Of a DNA stretch of 64,000 bases, positions 59,980 to 64,000 are shown piece by piece (positions within the stretch are counted from its first letter, which is position 1; every line of letters starts with the position of its first letter). Below the pieces are notes generated by a model. It did not search any database, was not told where the DNA came from, and was given only the letters and a program-made list of their open reading frames with translations. Source of the stretch: Rikenellaceae bacterium (GTDB lineage Bacteria; Bacteroidota; Bacteroidia; Bacteroidales; UBA932); contig JALEPJ010000004.1 of NCBI GenBank assembly GCA_022766385.1, positions 81,670-145,669 on the forward strand, written 5' to 3'. The position numbers were made by a program, and so were the translations under genes.

Positions 59980-61011
59980 ATGCTGACTATAGAATATAAT
60001 AAGGACCTGAGCTCCCTGAACACATTCTCCATGAAGGTGTCTTGCGCCTGCTATGTGGAATATGATTCACTGGAAGACCTGTTCAAGATAGATTTCGATT
60101 CGCTGCCGCAGCCCGTGAAACATATGGGCGGCGGCAGCAATCTTCTTTTTACCTCTGACTTCAAGGGTACGATACTTCATTCCGGCATCAAGTTCATTCG
60201 TCTGGATGCAGAGCACGATGATGAGTGCTTGATTGAGGTGGGTTCAGGTGTGACTTTCGACGATTTCATTGACTGGGCCTGTTCGATGCGTCTCTGGGGC
60301 ACTGAAAACCTGTCCCTCATACCCGGCGAAGTGGGCGCTTCCGCAGTACAGAACATCGGAGCCTATGGAGTCGAGGTAAAGGATATCATAGTCCGTGTCA
60401 ATTGCCTTGACAGAAAGATCATGGAGCTTGTCACCATCGAAAAAGCTGACTGCCATTACGGCTATCGCGAATCCTTTTTCAAAAATGAGGACAAGGAGGG
60501 TCGCTTCATCATTACCAGCGTGCTTTTCCGCTTGACAAGGGAGTACAGTCCGAGACTTGATTATGGCAATCTCCGCTCCGTATTGCAGGACCGCACCGTC
60601 TATGCTCCGAGGGATGTGAGAGATGCCGTCATTGCCATAAGGAATGCGAAACTTCCTGATCCTAAGCAGCTTGGGAATGCCGGCAGCTTCTTCAAGAATC
60701 CCGTTCTGACGCGAGGGCAGTTTGAGGCTATTGAGGCAATGAATCGGAGCGAAAACGGTCCCGATGCGGTATTGCCCCACTATGAAGTCGAGAACGGCAT
60801 CAAGGTCCCGGCGGCATGGATGATAGAGCGCTGCGGCTTCAAGGGCTTGCGTCTTGGCGGTGCTGCGGTTTATGAGAAGCAGCCTTTGGTGATAGTCAAT
60901 GCCTCAGGCGAAGCCACCCCGGAAGAGATCATTGCCCTGGAGCGGAAGATCATTGACGGGGTGAAGGCCAAGTTCGGAGTGGAGCTGCACCCTGAAGTCG
61001 AACATCTGTAA
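59980..61011 (+). CDS. murB: UDP-N-acetylenolpyruvoylglucosamine reductase
   Basis: 343 residues, type I MurB like E. coli. It reduces the enolpyruvyl product of MurA to UDP-N-acetylmuramate using FAD and NADPH. LSSLNTFSMKVSC is the N-terminal motif, HMGGGSNLLFTSDFKGTIL binds FAD, IPGEVGASAVQNIGAYGVEV follows, YGYRESFFKN is the type I insertion, and LGNAGSFFKNP holds the proton-donating Ser. The terminal KFGVELHPEVEHL has the catalytic Glu. murA follows after 25 bases. Confidence 0.97.
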   Translation: MLTIEYNKDLSSLNTFSMKVSCACYVEYDSLEDLFKIDFDSLPQPVKHMGGGSNLLFTSDFKGTILHSGIKFIRLDAEHDDECLIEVGSGVTFDDFIDWACSMRLWGTENLSLIPGEVGASAVQNIGAYGVEVKDIIVRVNCLDRKIMELVTIEKADCHYGYRESFFKNEDKEGRFIITSVLFRLTREYSPRLDYGNLRSVLQDRTVYAPRDVRDAVIAIRNAKLPDPKQLGNAGSFFKNPVLTRGQFEAIEAMNRSENGPDAVLPHYEVENGIKVPAAWMIERCGFKGLRLGGAAVYEKQPLVIVNASGEATPEEIIALERKIIDGVKAKFGVELHPEVEHL

Positions 61012-61036
61012 TCCCTTGAATATTACATAGAAACAT

Positions 61037-62344
61037 ATGTCAACTTATATCATCGAAGGCGGACACAAACTGTCCGGAAGCATTACCCCTCAAGGCGCAA
61101 AGAATGAAGCGCTGCAGGTTATCAGTGCAGTACTCCTCACTTCCGAAGAAGTGGTAATATCGAATGTGCCCGAAATCCTTGACGTAAGGAACCTGATTGC
61201 GATGATAGGGGATATGGGCGTGAGCGTGGAGCGCCGCGAAAGGGGCGTTTATTGGTTCAAAGCCGATACCGTTGACCTGGATTATGTGCGCAGCGAGGCT
61301 TTTGTGCGCAAGAGTTCCGCCCTTCGCGGCTCGGTGATGCTGGTGGGTCCTCTGCTGGCGCGTTTCGGCACGGCATATTTCCCTAAGCCGGGTGGAGACA
61401 AGATAGGCCGCCGCAGGGTTGATACCCATATTGACGGTATGTGCAAGCTTGGCGCCGAAGTGAAATACATACACGAGTACAGAGCCTACCGCCTGGATGC
61501 TCCGAATGGGCTCAACGGCTGCTATATGCTTCTGGATGAGGCTTCTGTGACCGGAACCGCGAATATCGTTATGGCCTCGGTCCTCGCTAAGGGGAAGACT
61601 ACCATTTACAATGCCGCCTGCGAACCCTATGTGCAGCAGCTCTGCCGTATGCTCAACTCGATGGGCGCCCGCATTGAGGGCATAGGTTCTAACCTCCTGA
61701 GCATCGAGGGCGTAGAAAGTCTGCACGGGACCACCCACAGGATACTGCCGGATATGATTGAGGTGGGCAGCTTCATTGCCTTGGCCGCTATTACCCAGTC
61801 TTCCATCACGATTAAGGATGTGTCCTTCGAGAATCTTGGCATCATTCCGGAAAGCTTCAGACGCTTGGGAGTGAAGCTGGAGAGGCGCGGGGACGACATA
61901 TTCATACCTGAGCAGGAGAGCTATGAAATTGAATCCTTTATGGACGGCTCCATAATGACGCTCGCGGATGCTCCTTGGCCGGGACTGAGCCCAGACCTGC
62001 TTTCAGTGATGCTTGTCGTTGCCACCCAGTGCAAGGGCAGTGTCCTGATTCATCAGAAAATGTTCGAGAGCCGTCTCTTCTTTGTGGACAAACTGATAGA
62101 TATGGGCGCGCAAATCATACTTTGCGACCCGCACAGAGCAGTCGTCATCGGTCACGACCACAAGCTCAGGCTGCGCGCCAACAAAATGACCTCGCCTGAC
62201 ATACGCGCAGGCATTGCAATGCTGCTGGCGGCAATGTCAGCCAAGGGGAGTTCCGTCGTGGACAATATTGAACAGATCGACAGGGGATACGAAAATATTG
62301 ACGAACGTCTCAATGCGCTCGGAGCGAAGATTACCCGCCAATAG
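61037..62344 (+). CDS. murA: UDP-N-acetylglucosamine 1-carboxyvinyltransferase with Asp in the catalytic loop
   Basis: 435 residues. It starts peptidoglycan synthesis by adding enolpyruvate to UDP-GlcNAc. GAKNEALQVISAVLL carries the catalytic Lys. The mobile loop reads FPKPGGDKIGRRRVDTHIDG: Asp121 stands where E. coli has Cys115, the residue alkylated by fosfomycin. Known Cys-to-Asp MurAs are active and fosfomycin-resistant. EVGSFIALAAITQSSITI and DIRAGIAMLLAAM are further landmarks. Its last 14 bases overlap the convergent downstream gene. Confidence 0.97.
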   Translation: MSTYIIEGGHKLSGSITPQGAKNEALQVISAVLLTSEEVVISNVPEILDVRNLIAMIGDMGVSVERRERGVYWFKADTVDLDYVRSEAFVRKSSALRGSVMLVGPLLARFGTAYFPKPGGDKIGRRRVDTHIDGMCKLGAEVKYIHEYRAYRLDAPNGLNGCYMLLDEASVTGTANIVMASVLAKGKTTIYNAACEPYVQQLCRMLNSMGARIEGIGSNLLSIEGVESLHGTTHRILPDMIEVGSFIALAAITQSSITIKDVSFENLGIIPESFRRLGVKLERRGDDIFIPEQESYEIESFMDGSIMTLADAPWPGLSPDLLSVMLVVATQCKGSVLIHQKMFESRLFFVDKLIDMGAQIILCDPHRAVVIGHDHKLRLRANKMTSPDIRAGIAMLLAAMSAKGSSVVDNIEQIDRGYENIDERLNALGAKITRQ

Positions 62345-64000
62345 TCTCTTCCCTGTGCTCTAACTCCCTTGCCTCCCTGATACTGAGGGCTTTACCGTTC
62401 AGACTGGCGCTGATAAAGGCTTCGGTGAAACCCAGCAGCCGTACTCCATTGAGCTTTGCCAGCGCTTCCTCATAGCTACGGAAGACCCCGGCGCTGTAAT
62501 TGTATTTCAATGACGTGCTCATCTTTTCGAAAAGCGGTTCAAGCCCCTTGAAAGCCTCCGGAGCCATCCTGTCCACAGCCGTCGCCAGCACTATTCGGTA
62601 AACGAGGCCGTCAGGCAAGCTGCTCTCCTGCGAGATTCTGCTCTCCTGCGAGCGGTACAGGCCCTCGCTAATGTCAGCGCCTCCGTTGTCATTGCTCCTG
62701 ATAAGACTGTTGTCCGGCAATGATATTGCGATATCCTCGCCTATTGTGCGCTTTTCGAAAGGGAAGCTGTCCTTCGCGGGTTCAGAACTCTCCTTTTCTG
62801 TCATTGCTCCGCTACTGAGAAAATCCTGTTCTATCCTCTTGAGGGCCGCAGAAGCCTCATCGAGTTCCTTCTGCATACCAGGAAGCGCCTCTTCCTTGGT
62901 CCTGATGAGGTTCAGGTAAGCACCTTGCTCCCCGGCTGGAAGCTTTGCGAGATTCGCGCGCATCTCGTCGAGCGAGCGGGTGAAGGCATAGAGCGAGTCC
63001 CGCAGTCCGCGCACCCGGGTCATAACTGCTGAGTATGAGCCTATTTCAATGCCATTGCCCTTCTGCTTCTCCTTGAGAGCCTCATCGGGCGGGGTCAGGG
63101 CAGCGAGCCGTCGAAGCTCCTGCACGTCGCTGACGGACTTGCGTAACGGCATTACATCGTATTCGAGAACATAAATGCAGACACTGTCTTCAGGGCAATC
63201 GCGATTTGAGGCGAAGATACTGTAGAGGCCGTCGTCCGAATTCATGAAGAGGAAATCGTCATAAGGCGACGAGTACGGAAAGCCCATATTCATAGGTTCA
63301 CCCCAGTCGTTCAAGTCCCTGTCCCATTGCGACATATAAAGATCGTAACCGCCCATACCGTAGAGTCCGCGGGAGGCGAAATAGAGATACCTGCCATCAC
63401 TGCTGACCATAGGATAAATCTCATCTTTCCAGGAAGTAATGCGCTCTCCCATCAGCTTGGCTTCGCTCATTTCGCCATCCTCGGCAATGCTGCTGTGATA
63501 GATGTTGAGGATGCCGTTTCCGTCCCTCGCGCTGAAATATCTTTCCCCAGCCCCTTCCGGGAGATAGTTTGCCGGGGCAATGCTGTCGCGCACCCCATCT
63601 TCACCGCTTTGGGCCCGCCAGCTGCGGTCCTCCAAGGGGTAATGGAGGAAGAAATCCTTGAGATCCACCGTCTTCCTAGCAACGACCTTGGGATGCGTGC
63701 AATACTTCATCATACTCAGGCCGTTCCTGGCAAGATTCAGGCTTTCCCTTATCTCCTGCTCCAGTTCGGCATCGGGAGCTGAGTCGAGAGCCTGCCTGCA
63801 GATTTCAGCAGCGCGATGGAATTCATATGCTTTGCGCAATGAATCTGCTGTTGCCAGCAATTCAGCCGGGTCAAAGGCATTGAGTCCGGGCTTTTTCCCG
63901 GAGAGTGCGCTGCGGAGCGAGTCCACCTTGGCCTTCAGCTTTTCTTCAGCCAATCTTCCCAATGAGTCGGGCTCCTGTGCTGTAAAGAGGCTGTCGGGGA
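62331..64000 (-). CDS. PD40-repeat (TolB-like) protein with SPOR-like C-terminus, partial
   Basis: About 556 residues are visible and the frame stays open to the right edge, so the start is outside; a TTG at 63962 is internal. The helical N-terminal part (LATADSLRKAYEFHRAAEIC) resembles a TPR. A WD40/PD40 propeller region follows: YPMVSSDGRYLYFASRGLYG, then GGYDLYMSQWDRDLNDWGEP and LYSIFASNRD. A helical linker with EEALPGMQKELDEASAALKR is next, and a C-terminal SPOR-like domain (VYRIVLATA, FEKMSTSLKYNYSAGVFRSY, EALAKLNGVRLLGFTEAFIS) ends the protein. SPOR domains bind denuded glycan of peptidoglycan, so a cell-wall role beside murA/murB is plausible. Confidence 0.75.
   Translation of the reverse strand, partial: PDSLFTAQEPDSLGRLAEEKLKAKVDSLRSALSGKKPGLNAFDPAELLATADSLRKAYEFHRAAEICRQALDSAPDAELEQEIRESLNLARNGLSMMKYCTHPKVVARKTVDLKDFFLHYPLEDRSWRAQSGEDGVRDSIAPANYLPEGAGERYFSARDGNGILNIYHSSIAEDGEMSEAKLMGERITSWKDEIYPMVSSDGRYLYFASRGLYGMGGYDLYMSQWDRDLNDWGEPMNMGFPYSSPYDDFLFMNSDDGLYSIFASNRDCPEDSVCIYVLEYDVMPLRKSVSDVQELRRLAALTPPDEALKEKQKGNGIEIGSYSAVMTRVRGLRDSLYAFTRSLDEMRANLAKLPAGEQGAYLNLIRTKEEALPGMQKELDEASAALKRIEQDFLSSGAMTEKESSEPAKDSFPFEKRTIGEDIAISLPDNSLIRSNDNGGADISEGLYRSQESRISQESSLPDGLVYRIVLATAVDRMAPEAFKGLEPLFEKMSTSLKYNYSAGVFRSYEEALAKLNGVRLLGFTEAFISASLNGKALSIREARELEHREETIGG

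Noticed and set aside
61040..61738. A 232-codon minus-strand frame inside murA
   Set aside because: Entirely antisense to murA, His/Ala-rich shadow composition, no domain.
1..64000. Insertion sequences, prophage, integrative element or anti-phage defence genes
   Set aside because: No transposase, integrase, relaxase, restriction, toxin-antitoxin or CRISPR-associated gene was recognised; gene content is housekeeping or metabolic throughout.
1..64000. tRNA or rRNA genes
   Set aside because: No GTTCRANNC T-loop plus acceptor-stem pattern or rRNA-like stretch was noticed in the spacers, all of which are under 300 bases. A tRNAscan-SE run would settle it.

Overview
The window looks like a chromosomal core-genome segment of a member of the Bacteroidota, most likely order Bacteroidales. 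The support is a SusC/SusD outer-membrane pair, an S46 dipeptidyl-peptidase, the coaX / outer-membrane protein / TPR / LptC / PpiD gene string, a fused FTCD-type enzyme in the hut operon, an EF-G paralogue with a degenerate G domain, and many -7 boxes of the TAnnTTTG type in place of sigma70 boxes. Family or genus cannot be fixed by eye. I see no rRNA, tRNA, CRISPR array, insertion sequence, integrase or phage gene. Genes are densely packed and no gene-free stretch exceeds 300 bases; the longest are 4417-4673, 14000-14220, 41511-41730, 44213-44426 and 55053-55237, and each is described below.

Layout. 1-4416, all minus strand: start of a succinate dehydrogenase/fumarate reductase iron-sulfur subunit (cut by the edge), its flavoprotein, an exported N-terminal-Cys hydrolase, and ruvB. 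At 4417-4673 gene direction flips across an AT-rich spacer with six TTATCA cores and an 18-bp direct repeat. 4674-15543, plus strand: mfd, coaX, then an envelope block (beta-barrel protein, TPR protein, LptC-like, PpiD-like, Ser/Arg-rich exported protein). 15697-25714: ychF, exported EEP-fold enzyme, galK, a CpXC zinc protein, a YeiH-type transporter with a tiny membrane partner, a large metallopeptidase/propeller/barrel protein, and a thioredoxin-fold lipoprotein. 25729-41003: galM-thyA-folA, two tandem NSS symporters, mutS, a YfhO-family membrane protein, rsmA, an Mrp-type ATPase, a DPP7-type peptidase, rnhB.

41088-50912: an XRE regulator and a small half-AraC-like protein are transcribed away from each other across a palindrome-rich spacer. 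An EF-G paralogue lacking key GTPase residues follows, then a complete four-gene histidine degradation operon (ftcD fusion, hutU, hutH, hutI) leading from histidine to glutamate and one-carbon tetrahydrofolate units. 50909-64000: a periplasmic GH36 alpha-galactosidase, aspS, an enzyme-less SusC/SusD pair, murB and murA, and a partial PD40-repeat protein with a SPOR-like end.

Links between genes. GH36, GalK and GalM form part of a galactose route, though scattered. ThyA and FolA form the thymidylate cycle. MurA and MurB are the first two committed peptidoglycan steps, and this MurA has Asp where fosfomycin-sensitive enzymes have Cys. No obvious new defence or mobile system is present. The most interesting items are the candidate DnaA-box cluster at the strand switch, the EF-G paralogue next to an amino-acid catabolic operon, the XRE/half-AraC operator region, stable tetraloop hairpins in two leaders, and three convergent gene pairs whose coding ends overlap.
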